From assembly GCF_014839805.1 (NCBI RefSeq), contig NC_051137.1, positions 7,553,170-7,617,169 of the forward strand: a stretch of 64,000 bases of DNA, read 5' to 3'. The DNA is from Manduca sexta (Eukaryota > Arthropoda > Insecta > Lepidoptera > Sphingidae). Numbering within the stretch: position 1 is the first letter of the stretch; each line of letters starts with the position of its first letter. Positions 48,946 to 61,600 of this stretch are shown here, piece by piece. The position numbers were made by a program, and so were the translations under genes. Below the pieces are notes generated by a model. The model did no database searches, was not told the DNA's origin, and saw only the letters and a program-made list of their open reading frames with translations.

Positions 48946-51900
48946 TATATCATTAAAAAATTTAATTAAAGTAATTTTAATTAAAAAACCGTTAGCCTGA
49001 CTTATATCATTCGCCTCACGCTCAATTTATACGGTTATTCACACGTAATCAACACTATATCAATCAATTAGTTCTGATGGGGTTTTATAGGATTTTTTTT
49101 TTCGGAGAAGGACTTTTACGCCAGCGCAACTATGAACAAACCGAATCATTTTATAACTTTTTGAAAGCTTTTGAAGCAAACTTTTAATATTTCAAAACAG
49201 TATATTATATAAGAGATAATACTATCAGAGAGGGAAGCCACGAAATGCTAATTGTTACTGAGGTAGGATAGTAAACACCCATTATAGGTCCTGACAGGCT
49301 GATGCACAGTAATCTGATTGCGGCCAACACATCACCTAGAGTTTATAGGGGCGCACACATCCGTCCCATATTTAAACCGAGAAACAGATACACACTACTT
49401 TGTGGCCGTATATCAGTCGCAAGAATGAAAAGCTTACCACGAAGAAGGAAACAAGCGGATGTTGTACGTTTCTCGACTTGCCATTAAACTAGATCAGGAA
49501 AAGACGCGCCAATTCTAGCTAAAAAGAGGAAATCCATTCAGCGGACTGAAAGATATAGCCGTGTTGCGTAAATTGCCGTTTGCAACAGCTCAAAATTGAA
49601 TTGTCGCTGCCGGATTATATTATTTGAATAGGAGCCGTATCTCGTAGACTTACTAATCATATTCGTGCACATCCGCGTATCGACTAAAATTTCGACACAG
49701 AGATTAATAAGTAGGTATAACGAGCGCAGTACCCGTCAACCTGAATAGTGCCTATAAGCACAAAGCTTCAGTTCACGGTTCAATAAACTGAATCACCCGA
49801 TACAATCATCGAGTAGTTGGATAAACCAATTTCGTACCAAATAAATCGATGAAAATGAGATTCCCCGCGACGCAAAGGATATCAATTTAATATTCAACAT
49901 TGCAAATCTAACGAAGTAGTAATAAAGGTCGCTACCATGCGTCATAACATAGGAAAGTCGATGTTGGCGACGGGATTCATGAATTTTATTATATAACGTC
50001 ACTTGAACGCGCCTCTAAAGTACAAAATCGACGAGAACTTTCAACAAACCAGTATATTACGAAGCTACGAAATGGGAAAGCAATCATAAGGCTAACTATA
50101 TAAACATAGAACGACAACCTGCATAGAATTATTTTATACATTGTCTGCACACAATCTGCAGGCGGTTGGCACCGCAATCTATTTGGCCCGAATGAATCCT
50201 GAGTTCAATCTATCTTCTAGGAAATGTTACAAAAATGTCTACAAATATACCTTTGTAATGTGATTTACGAGCGGTTCACGATAAACTTCTAAGATATTAG
50301 ATGTCAACATTGAAATAAATATCGATTTGATATTTTACTATTTACTAAAATCGGTGTGTGTTGGGCAGTATAAAGAAAATATCCGAGTTAAATATGAGTT
50401 TTTAACATCTAAGTATAACAAATTTAAAAAAATGCAAAGATAGAAACAACATGGTAAAATAAATATAAAGCTTTAGTCATCATTTATTTTTTACGCAGTC
50501 TTGATATTTCTTTGAAGGAACAATACTCGTCACAATAATACTGGTCGCGCTATACAATTCTTACCCAGGACGATGAGCGAGAAAAAATCGGAATTGTCTC
50601 TACTGATTATACGGATTTAGAACTATGAGCCTAAAAAAACATCCGGTCGGGACACGCGTAAGTCCCAATTTACCGTTGAGTCGATTTCTTCATGGAAGCA
50701 AATATGATATAATATGAGGAAGAACAAATACTTGGCAAACATACTTACTTCTTATAGTATCTATATAGTTATTGTGTGCTAGCAACAACATTCAAGGACA
50801 TCTTTTTCGTAAAAGATATTAAGTAAAAATCTTTCAAATAAATTATAGATAGTAACCAAAAAATAAAAATACCTACTAACTGTGATTGAAAACAAATTGA
50901 ATCGCTCCGACATGAATATCGTACGACCGCTCACGACAACGGAGACCGCGTACCGGCAAGCGCAGCGTTGGATATCCACTTGCTAAGTGGACGAACGACT
51001 AATCTAGAAGGTCGCAGGAATATACTGGATGCAGGTCGCTGTTCACATGTCCGTTTAAAAATCTTTAGGGGAGGGCTATTTTTGTCAGTGCACCTGATAG
51101 AGCTGGTTATAATATGAAATAGTGATGAAAAAAAAACAAAAAACTTTTTAACAGTCTTTCATCAACCACCATTATACTTACTCCCTACAAATAATTGTAA
51201 AACCCATTATTTTTATAGAGCTTAAGAACAAACGTTTTACGGCGTATTTTGAAATTAATAGATACAAGTATTATATTGCTGAAAATATCAATTTGTAAAA
51301 AAAGAAAAACGAAGTTAAGATACATAAAATACCCAAATGCATCTCTTGTATTCTATTTCAAAGAGATGAGTGAGATATGATATCCATAATCCAAAGGAGA
51401 ACTACATTAATAAATAAAGTCATGGCCATATAAAAAGAACATCTCTGTGCAAGTATAAATGCATTTGACTTTGTAACGGCACTTCATTAAGATACAACTC
51501 TCATAATCCTTTAAGAATCTTACTAAGATACTGAATTAGCAATTCAAATTAATATGTTAATAACGTATGGACATTAGACAAGAAAGATAATGACTCAAAC
51601 AGTAATAACTCTACTTACGTACAACACAAGTTCGATTTGTAACGCAAAGGCAGTAAACATGTAGTTAAGCGAAACGGAGCGAGGCCTCGAGGAGATCTCC
51701 ATAGTTGCGCTTCAACCGTCTAGAACAAATGTGTGTCATTTGTTTTGAGAGACGCAGGAATAGCTTAATACAGACCTGAGAGCGACGTGGCGCTCGTATA
51801 CAAAATACAATGTCTTCCTTCTACTCGACCTATATCTATAGACACAAACAAGGGGTAGGCAGGGTGGCACATCGACACCGCAAGATACTAGTAAACCCGC

Positions 51901-52171
51901 AGTTCTCTGAACTTGTATATTTGAGTAGTAGAATGTGAAAAGGAGGTCATATATTGGATAAATGCAATCCCAAGTTACCGAAGGAAATTTTTAATTAAAT
52001 ATAATCTTTTTTTATCGTCTGATTTGATGAACGCTACCAAAGCGCGTCAATATTACAGCTTATTTTTTTACGATATAAACTAAAATACATCGGGATTACA
52101 ATTTGATGAATAAAATAAATACTTTTGAAAAAAATAAGCATATTATTTTGTCAGTAATGGTGGATGAACAG
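48946..52171. other. AT-rich DNA, no gene seen
   Basis: Traces of further Helitron-like debris lie at about 49080-49140 (TTTTTCGGAGAAGGACTTTT). No supportable exon was found. Confidence 0.4.
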
Positions 52172-52475
52172 CACCGATAGGCCAGTTGGCAGTGAAACGA
52201 ACTTGCGAGACGAATGTCCACAGGTTCAAAACCCAAGAACACCCACCTCCGATATCAAAAATTTTGTGTTTATTATTTGTTAATTATTGCTTGCTTTAGC
52301 GATGAAAGAAAACACGGGAAACTTGCATACTTGAGAAATTCTCCATAAGAATAGGTATATGAAGTCCGCCAACCCACACTAGACCAGCTTGGTGGGCTAA
52401 GGCCTAAACCTCATAAGTAAACGAGCCCGAGCCCAGCAGAGGAACAGTCGAATACAAAGCTAATATTATTATAAT
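52172..52475 (+). mobile_element. SINE family B, old diverged copy
   Basis: CACCGATAGGCCAGTTGGC, GAGACGAATGTCCACAGG then TTCAAAACCCAAG, GCTTTAGCGATGAAAGAAAA, GAAGTCCGCCAACCCACACT and CTTGGTGGGCTAAGGCCTAA follow the family B order throughout, with many substitutions and small deletions. Confidence 0.75.
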
Positions 52476-52483
52476 GGTGGAAT

Positions 52484-52560
52484 CATCATCAGCCACATAA
52501 AGTCCACTGCTGAACATAGGCCTTCCCCAATAACTCCAGACGAACCTTTCGAAATCGGCG
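52484..52560 (+). repeat. Fragment of a common lepidopteran interspersed repeat
   Basis: AATCATCATCAGCCACATAA, then AGTCCACTGCTGAACATAGG and CCTTCCCCAATAACTCCAGA, is a very common motif order in moth and butterfly genomes. It sits directly after the SINE at 52172-52475. Confidence 0.6.
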
Positions 52561-53151
52561 GGTAATGGTGGAATATCGTTCTAAAATTACGTCTTGACAT
52601 TTATTGATTCCTTTCGTTCTAAGAGATACAGTCTTATGGCCAACAAAGCTTTATCCGTACGGAAACAACGGGATTAAACTTCTTACGTACTGAAACCAAT
52701 CTCTAGAGATATCTTACTGTGTTGTAGCTCAACATCCTACAGTCGAGTTTCTATTGTTGATGGTTTGCCAGTCATCGGTCGATATCCTATATACTTAACT
52801 ATCGTAACCGGTCTCCGTAAGCTGAGAAACTTCCTCAGTGGTTTGTTTAAGAGAGTATAATTTGAAGTTCTTATGAAAAAATCATAGGCATGTGGGTTTC
52901 TTTACAACGTTTCCGTTTAGCGTTATAAGGTGGGAATAATCTACAAAGAATACACTTAATGTATATTACGGAAAGGAAAATTATATTTATTGAATAAATA
53001 TTTTCCCCGATATAAGGTGACCTATAGCACTCAGGAGTACTTAACCCGTCATGACTTGTCAAACAGCTACGCGTGTGACGGAAAAATAACCTTATTATGT
53101 AGTATATAAGGTTATAATCCCGTGACACACGCAAATGTCATGTAGCTGTCT

Positions 53152-53169
53152 TGGCTCGCCGGCGAGCCA
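53152..53169. repeat. 18-bp GC-rich perfect palindrome
   Basis: TGGCTCGCCGGCGAGCCA is its own reverse complement and stands out in AT-rich DNA. Confidence 0.6.
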
Positions 53170-53229
53170 CGAGAGACCAAGAGTTAATGTAGTTTCCCAT
53201 TAGTAAATAAAAAAATTAGTTTAATTTTA

Positions 53230-53324
53230 TATATAAAGCTTGTTTGTCGAAATCTCAGAAACTACTAAAAAGTCGGTTTAGTAGTACCTGAGATGTCGAC
53301 AAACAAGCTCTTCAGCTTTATATA
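53230..53324. repeat. Imperfect fold-back
   Basis: The left arm TATATAAAGCTTGTTTGTCG and following AATCTCAG...CTACTAAA pairs with the right arm TTTAGTAGTACCTGAGAT, TCGACAAACAAGC and AGCTTTATATA. The right arm has about 8 extra bases (CTCTTCAG region). The words AATCTCAGAAACTACT resemble Helitron-like 5' regions, so this may be two fragments head to head. Confidence 0.6.
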
Positions 53325-54684
53325 TTAGTCATTAAAGATTATACATTGCCTAAACTATCAATTTTATCAATACATTTTATTATTAACGTGATAAATAAGG
53401 CAGTCATGTTATAATATTAATTTATATTGTTTGTACCGCATTATTATCTACTCGTACCACGCTATTTGAGTCCAACATCAAACTTTTAATCCTCTTTGCT
53501 GATATGGCTGAACAAATTCTGAAATTGTATAGCTGGGCTTAGGGATTTAACATCCTTTAAAAAGACAAGGGATCGGAAGATTTATCCTGCTGTATTTCTA
53601 TACTACACTCTAAAATTAAGGGTTTCTGGACTATGTGGTTATTTTAAAAGATATGAAACTTTGAGAGTTATTAAATATGTAACCCAATCAACCTTTAAGA
53701 AAGGTCATAGTAAATTGGGAAACAGCCGTACCAACGCTAATGTGGTATCGGCGCACCGCCCTCTGGTACATACAACGCCAAGAAAATTGAGAAAAAAACG
53801 TAATGCTAGATTGCGCAATAAAACCTCCATTGCCAATCCACAACCTGTATACAAAGCTACTAAACTAAGAGACGATATACTCAATGTACATAAATAACAA
53901 AAGCTAATTGTTCCTATATAGAGCGCATATGCAATCACAGTTATTGCGTTACACGATACGCAACAAATTTATTCTGTGGCGCGTACACAGGTTTATGTTT
54001 ATTTGGAGTTCAAAGTACATTTTATTTTGAGGGATTTTCACGCCAAGTTTGATGATGAAGAATGGAACCACTGTGCAGGATAAAATTTAATCAATACATA
54101 AATCGTAATGGGCGATTTTCGGTAATCCGTTTGGAATTTCGCACGCAATGTGAGCAATACACCGAAATCTCTGGATTACAAAATATTTAATTCAGAAAAT
54201 TTAATGGAAATAAAATTCATTAAGTCGAAAATAAATTTTTATATTCGACTATATTATGAATGGCCAACCGAGGTGGTACCATTGTCTCAAAGAAAAACAA
54301 CGTGAAGTAAAACTTATTCATTATCATATTGAAAGCGAAATTTCCAGATTCCAAAGCACCCCGTTCCCATCCCTAATCCTAGTTCTTTAACTAGTGGATA
54401 TCAAGGCGTCCATCAGAAGTCAAGCATTGTGGGTGATCATGGGCGGCATGATCATTGAACAAGCAAATGTACCCCTTGCTTTTTCGCTGGTTTATGCTAC
54501 AAAAAGTTAGCAAATAGCATTTTTATTCTAAAATTGTAATCCTCAACCTTTTCTTTTCAATTATACCTTTCAGTTTCAATTTAATTGAACAACAAATCAA
54601 TCACAAAACTTTTTACAGTCGAATTATTTTTGTTTTTCTAGAGATTACTTTCACCACCAGTTTAAGCTTATTCAATATAATAGG

Positions 54685-54701
54685 TTTTTTTTTTTTTTTT
54701 T
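54685..54701. repeat. T17 homopolymer
   Basis: An uninterrupted run of 17 T followed by CAATAAAAT. It could mark an old retroposed tail on the minus strand, but no element body was recognised. Confidence 0.7.
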
Positions 54702-55679
54702 CAATAAAATAGTATCAATAAATGTTATTGTATTTGTATATAGATGTAGATCGGGGATTATCTTAGTATAGATTCGTTCGACGATCGATTAGAACCCTTA
54801 TATTGCAGCACAGGATTAAAAAGAGAAAATCGGTATACTTAAATCACTTCAAACAGTTGAAAATGAATGAGAATTTTCTTCAATGATTCTAGAATTTCAT
54901 ATGATTTTTTTTAATCAGAGGATCATAGTAAATAACCAAGTGCGACTATTGTGCGAATTGCGGTTCATTATACTTTAACAGCGGTCTCCGGTGAGCAATC
55001 CTGTTGATCCGGTTCATTCATATAGCACACAAAACTACAAAATGGCTCTCTCGTCTACGTTATAAGACCCAGTTTTTCTTTGTATTTCTATATTATGAAA
55101 TTATAAATATAAAAAGGCATTACGATGGTTTAGCATAAATATTCATGAATACTAAAAAGTCAAGACTTTTTAATAAAACGTTATGAGATAAGATATCCAA
55201 CACAATGGTAAACTTCAGTTCTTTGTGCAGAATAACAAAAAGATTTTATCGCAACGATTGCGAGTGATTAGCCTTATAAGTTGGCAAGACGGTTTAAAAA
55301 AAAAGGTTCGAGAATCGAGGACACTAACGGCGTTAAAGATAAGGGTTATCAGCATGATTTATAATATTTCCAGAAAAATCTAGAGACAAAATCTGAATGG
55401 ACACAGAGTCGAAAGATCAGTGTGGATATGAGAGGATATGAATTATAAGATCGATTGTTCATATCCAATGCATTTCCAACATGTGCGACCGTCACACGAT
55501 ATGACAAAAATAAGAGTGAGATGGAACTTATTGAATTGTATTCTAACTGGAACATTGTAGCGGGTGTCATGACTGGGTGTCGAGACTTTATAATGCCATG
55601 TGTTTGTCAAAGTGTGAATGATATGATTATAAGAAAAATAATTCATAAATGGGCGGTATAAACCTCTACTACTATCCTA

Positions 55680-55925
55680 CGTTTTAACCGATTTTCAAAA
55701 TAGGAGGAGGTTCTCAATTGTCTTGTATTTCTTATGTTTATTGCCTCAGAACTCAGCAATTTATCTATTTTAAAATCTGTTCAGTAGTTTTTAAACTAAA
55801 ATAACTGGTATAAGCATATCGTTCAAGCACTCGAAAATGAAAATTTTGCTTTCCTGTAACTATATGTGTGTATTTTATTAGTAACCGACTCCAAAATCCG
55901 TAACCAGTATATACCTGTTATGTTA
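55680..55925 (+). repeat. Degraded interspersed repeat
   Basis: CGATTTTCAAAATAGGAGGA then GGTTCTCAATTGTC, TGCCTCAGAACTCAGC, TCTGTTCAGTAG and CCGACTCCAAAATCCGTAAC follow the order of a very common degraded lepidopteran repeat containing AGGAGGAGGTTCTCAATTC. Confidence 0.5.
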
Positions 55926-56247
55926 AATTATTTTTTTGTTTTTTGGTTATATTTGAAAGCATTTTAATTTTTTGCTATCTATAAAGTTCCAGCACTCCAC
56001 TTATACTTAACAGTAAACAGCTAATTCGTGCTGTTTTACATTCATTCTTTATAGAGAATTTTTGTAGTTATTATTTTTATTATTATTTGTTTTCTTTTTT
56101 GGAACTTTGAGACTTCGAACTAGAGTCTGACAAATTTAATTATTGTTACTGGTTTGTAAAGGATACGCGATACAAGTTCTAAACTTAGTGCGCATCTTAA
56201 CGCAGTTGTAATAAACCACATAATGTAAGTACTATGATTTGTAAAAT

Positions 56248-56279
56248 AAATAAATAAATAAACTATAAATAAATAAACT
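56248..56279. repeat. (AAAT)n microsatellite, interrupted
   Basis: AAATAAATAAATAAATAAAC followed by TATAAATAAATAAAC. Confidence 0.7.
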
Positions 56280-58093
56280 TATCAGAAACCTGTGTAATCA
56301 ACATTCGATACCTGGTTACCACTTATGCCGGATCAATGCGGGTAACTGGACAAGATGAGCTCATTAGGTTATTGTAAGAGTTTTCAACAGACCGATAAGG
56401 TATCCGAGTTGGCTTTATAGCTACTATCTATTATCCTTGGCCCGCCGGCCTATAGCCGTACTTTACTTCAAATAAATGTCATCGATGCCAAAAGTTTTAG
56501 CAGATAAAATGCGGACGGCTTAAGCGTAACTGGATGCTATTTTATCTTTAACGTATGGGAACCCTAAGTAACTGGATCCGTAACCCTACAAGGAAGACGT
56601 AATGTTCCTTTTATGTTCCTACTCACTCAACCTCGATTCGCCTAACGCGGGTGCGCCATCCCGACCAAACAAACCACGGTCAGAGGTCCTGTTCAATGCA
56701 TTCGTGCGTCACGTACGTGAAGAAGGAATTAAAACTGAACGGAACGTCGAATGTAATTGTTTAAATGACCCAGACTATGTATTCTTCCAAGAATAATGGG
56801 GCTCATTTTCCGTAATACCAGCGTGTTGAAAACTCCCTAATAGTGCACATTTTTTATAAAGTTTAAATGCGCACCGAATTATTGCACCGCACTATTACCG
56901 CCTGAGTCAGACGCCATAATTCCAACAATGTATCAATGCTACAGTTGCGCTGGCACGGACAAAACGTCTAATAAAAATAATGCTGCATTATTTAATTCCG
57001 CATCTTTTCACACTATTATTTTAAATTAATACAGATACAGCGGAAACTCCTCTGGCTTATTCATTTGTATATTTGAAGGCATTTTAAAAGGGATCGACTA
57101 AATTGCCGCTGCGTGAAAATAGAGCACAAGGCGACAGTTTCATTCGCCTTTCACTAGAAGCTAGATAGGTGGCTACCGGCGAAAGTTTGGTAATCTTGTC
57201 AGTGGTGTTGGTCGTCGCAAGCCGCAAGTTTCGATCGCAGCTATCTCCGTAGTTGCCGCCTAATTAGATTGGGCGGAACATGCTTCCTTGCAGGAATACT
57301 GAGACGCACATGTTAAGTGAACAACGTTGAATTTTACTGAAACCGTAAATTAAACGGCAACCTGATGGTAACACGGTATTTCATGTCCTTAGTATGAATT
57401 CAAAATAATGGCTCCTATCTGCGTTACCATTTCTGCTATCATTACAAGTAACATAAAAGTTTATAAGACAGTTATATTCGTAGCTCCGGGCCCACTCAAT
57501 TTTATTAATTATTTCCCGCTTAATGGAAGTTATGCGTTTTAAATTGACCATACTGATTGTAATAACTTTAGTCATTGTAAACATTGTACTCAATTAATAA
57601 CTGTAGTAAATATATTAAAACACTATTAATAGTTTATTCCATTTGAAATGAATTTAATTCTCTGATTTCTACATCCACCATAACATTTAGATAAACATAA
57701 TGTATAGCATGTTTACAATCAATCCATCAAATCAAAATGATTGTTTACTGCAACAGTACATATGACCAAAGAGATATTTTTAAAGCATAGGGCAATCTCT
57801 TGATTTTATGTAATCTCCACCGTACATCCATCTTTTCTGAAGAATCATAAAGTTGGCAAGGCATTCCTCTGGGATTACGCAATATGATGGTCGATGAGCA
57901 CTTATTATTAGATTACAAAACAGCTCGTTTACCAGCCCGATACAAAAACACTTTAGGTTCATTGTCCGTAAATTTTATTGATGTAAATTCTATTGGTATT
58001 GCAGCATCGTATTTTAAGCCGTGTTTACTATGATTGTGTTATTAAATTAATAAAAGCTAATTTGGGCAATTGGTTAATAATGATAATCTATCT

Positions 58094-58360
58094 TCTATAC
58101 TTATAATAAATCTGTAGAGAGGTCAATTCTGTACATGAAATATATTTCCAAAATAACTATCAGGGGGTGATTAGGGATCGATACTGATGCCAAAAATGCA
58201 ATTAGTAAAATTTTTGTCTGTCTGTATAACCGTTATAGAAACAAAAACTACTCGACGGATTTTAACGAAACTTGGTACAATTATTTGTCATACTCCTGTG
58301 CTGGTAATAGTATACTTTTCATCACGCTACAATTAATAGGAGCAGAGCAGTAACAGTTTC
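58094..58360 (+). mobile_element. Helitron-like element, subfamily 2, 5' unit
   Basis: TCTATACTTATAATAAATCT through ATTAATAGGAGCAGAGCAG is nearly identical to the start of 37869-38729. The main differences are a 4-base deletion in AAAATAATAACT and a much shorter GTCT array. The sequence then changes, so the two copies share a 5' half but not the middle. Confidence 0.75.
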
Positions 58361-58487
58361 AACATGTTGCAAAAACGGAGAAAATATAATATTTTTGAGA
58401 GCTTCTGTTGCGTGCGCTGCGTAAACGGTTAAAGTTATGCAACAATGATGTATGACGGGATTGTTCCTCTTAAAAAGTTATACAAAA

Positions 58488-58696
58488 ATTTATTATAAAA
58501 CAAAGTCCCCCGCTGAATTTGTCTGCCTGAACGTGTTAAACTCAAAAACTACCCAACGTATTAAGATGAAATTTGGTATGGAGACAGTTTGAAACCCAGG
58601 GAAGAACATAGGCTCCTGGGAAACTATTACTTTTATAATGGGAAACTTTAGCCTGAAAAACTTTATAACGCGGGCGGAGCCGCGAGCAAAAGCTAG
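58488..58696 (+). mobile_element. Helitron-like 3' unit with intact CTAG end
   Basis: TTTATTATAAAACAAAGTCC, CAAAAACTACCCAACG, TTAAGATGAAATTTGGTATG, CCCAGGGAAGAACATAGG, and the end ACGCGGGCGGAGCCGCGAGC followed by AAAAG and CTAG (58693-58696). GCGGAGCCGC forms the subterminal hairpin. It either belongs to the same element as 58094-58360 or is a second element inserted next to it. Confidence 0.72.
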
Positions 58697-61600
58697 TACT
58701 TAATAAAGGAATTTTAGACACTATTGCTGCTCATCGCGGTATGTCATTATAGTTACATTTTGTAGCATAACTATTCCCAGTTTTAGATGACGATCACTAA
58801 ATTAGGTATTAAAGACAATTATTTATTAAGAACCATTGTCTTATTAAAGTATATTTGCGGCCACGGCTAAGTAACTCCACTGCACCTGATAGAAACCGGA
58901 GTAACAGACTTCTGCTCTTACTTACAGCAACATATTCTTATTTAATTTTGTATAAAGCTATCTCAATATCGCAACGTGTGACTGCGAAATTAAAAAAAGG
59001 TAACTGACATTACCTTATCTCCATGTGTTATAAATTACATGCAAACATGATCTATAATGTCTAGACACCTCTGTATAAAATTACAATTCTATTATTTATT
59101 TGCTCATTGTAATAACATTAATGCAGGCACAAAACCTATCTATTTATGAACATAAATTTAAGGCACGAATTTACCATTAAAACAAAATAACAATATTTTG
59201 TATGAACATGTATTGCAACTTTGTTCGCAACAGCGTCAGTTCATAAAAGTGGATTGAAAATATGTTTTTTTTTTTCACTTATTAAGCACTTTGCATGTAT
59301 ACACAGTCCGCGACCCGTAATAACGTCACGGTTCCGGCCCGGGCTCATGATAAAATAAAATATACAAACATACAAATGTGTGACGTGTTCAAACGCGATT
59401 TTCACAAATTTGTTCAGTGAATCGTGTCGCTGCGAGTCTGGCAAACACAGCCGGGCGGACTGAAGCCAACAAATATCTAAAGTTAAATCCTTTCGAGATG
59501 ACTGTAGAGTACGTTAGGTACGGTTAACTAAGTAATTTTAAATTATGAATGAGTTCGAAGCCGTGACTGATTATAATTTAACAACACTTTCTAGATTTTG
59601 ATTTGGTAATGTGATCTATGCTCTACCTACGCGAGGTTATTTCTCTACCTAAGCCGCAAATGTATAAATTTTATAAAGATAAACGTGATAGGTACTACAT
59701 GCATACGAGTATATTGAGTAATTATGACCGCTCTGTAAATTATAGTATATTAAAATTATGCTATGGATACGAAGACTATAAATGAAACTGTAGCGAGTCT
59801 GTATTGATCGGGAGGAGCGGTTGAAACCTTAAAGTTTGCGAAAACATCCCAAAAGACCAATAAAACGTTCAGCTAAATGTCGGTCATCATTGCTATTGTC
59901 GGGGCATTAGCTAAAGCTGCGTTTTATCTTACCAAGTAGGTACTTATAATGTTCCCGGTCACACAATTTTCATAACTCGGGATATAACTATATTACAATT
60001 TACAATAGTATTTAATTTGTGTTCCTCAAATTATCATGTGCACCACTCTCGTATTACCGAGTTCTTCTATTTAACTAAGTTTGTGCAACACGTAGAAAAA
60101 CATGTTGCGTCAATAACACGCAATATGGACGGAGGAAAATGATTATTTTCACAACAGATACGTAACACTCATCCATTTGCCTTTGACCCCCCGAGGGGCA
60201 TCGGCCTGACATCATCTTCAGTCACCTGTCACGCACACGCTCACAAAGTAAGCATCTATTACGCACACTGTAAATACCCTAGGGGTGTAATTACAGGGGC
60301 AGTATTGTTTTTCCTCAACACAAGTTGTCTCACGTCTTGCTTAAACAAGATAGTTTAGACAGAACAAAGGTAAATATTGCAGGGACATATTTGTGTCTGA
60401 CTTATGTGATATGGTTCTGCATTTAATTAATCCAACGCAAACGCTCTCTGGTACGCGTTCTCTAATCTGACGTGATTCTTAATGACTATGCGTATCAAAT
60501 TTGGTTAGTACTAAAATAATGATAACAATCCTCTATATTGTTTCACTGTTGGACACTGTTCTCCACTAATGAGAAGACTTAGGTCTTCGTATATAATAAT
60601 CGCTTCTATTTCACTTGGGAACAGAATTGTTTCTTATTTGTAAAACTCGCGAATAGTTTGAGATTAACAATATTGCATATTATCACCAAACAGTTTGATC
60701 TCTTATCACCTTTGCTCCTATTGTCCAACAGGTCAGAGCTCGCGCTCAACTAGATTTTCTTTTTTTGTTTTACTCTCACATAGTTGCTTTAATAATTAAA
60801 TATTTGCTCGAAGTGGATTAAGATAAAAACACAGGCGTATTGTAACATTCCGTAGCCACATTTTGATTTTGTAGCCACATTTTGATTTTGTAGCCACCAC
60901 GTTGCGACGGCTTTCAAAACGAAACAATTGACACCTTTTTGCTGATTCGTTTTATTGGTTTTCGACCGACGATCGAACAAGTCCATATCGAGAGAACACA
61001 TACGTACATGATATCTAGTGATGTCTCCAGCAATGCCAGCACACCCGCTTAGTGTATGTAATAACCGCATCGTTACTTCGCCTAACAGGTTAAACATAAG
61101 CACAAATACAAAAATAGTTGTCATTAACAATATTTGAAAACATTCAATTTAATCCAAACCCATGGAAGGGCCGCAGTTAGTGCATCAAAGGTCACCAAGA
61201 TTAAATACTTCTGCTTATGAAGGAAGCCTTTATTAATAACGGATTATTGTCTTGAGCAATTGAATTGTTTTTATTAAAACGTCGTCAAAACACTATCCTG
61301 ATCTGCATTGTTAATCATAGCTCTGCACGGTCGAAGTACGCTGCTGACTTTAAGAATAGTACACATAAATTTTACTTAGAGCCTGTTCATGCAGAAGTTA
61401 TACCTAATAAATATCATGTTCTTGTCAGTTTATATTGAAAACGTGACTTTTGTCGATAACACCTACGTTTGATTAGGGCTGTCATACTAGCATGAAATAC
61501 GCCTGTTGTTTGTAAAATAGTATGTACACGTACATTATACCACACGCATATATACTTAGATTAACTAATTAATGACTAACCCTATCCTCTCAACGCCATT

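Larger units (their letters stand above)
52561..58093. other. AT-rich DNA with fold-backs, a T17 tract and repeat debris
   Basis: No supported gene. A minus-strand CTCF-like CCGCCCTCTGG lies at 53757-53767, and TGATCATG/CATGATCA pairs at 54434-54454. A short ATG-started frame at 56602-56796 has no splice or promoter support. Confidence 0.4.

Noticed and set aside
56602..56796. 64-codon frame with ATG on plus
   Set aside because: Composition is plausible, but there is no promoter, splice or family evidence and the length is expected by chance.
60789..61130. 113-codon minus-strand frame
   Set aside because: It crosses a 19-bp tandem repeat, and its composition follows the repeat. No signals or recognised domains.
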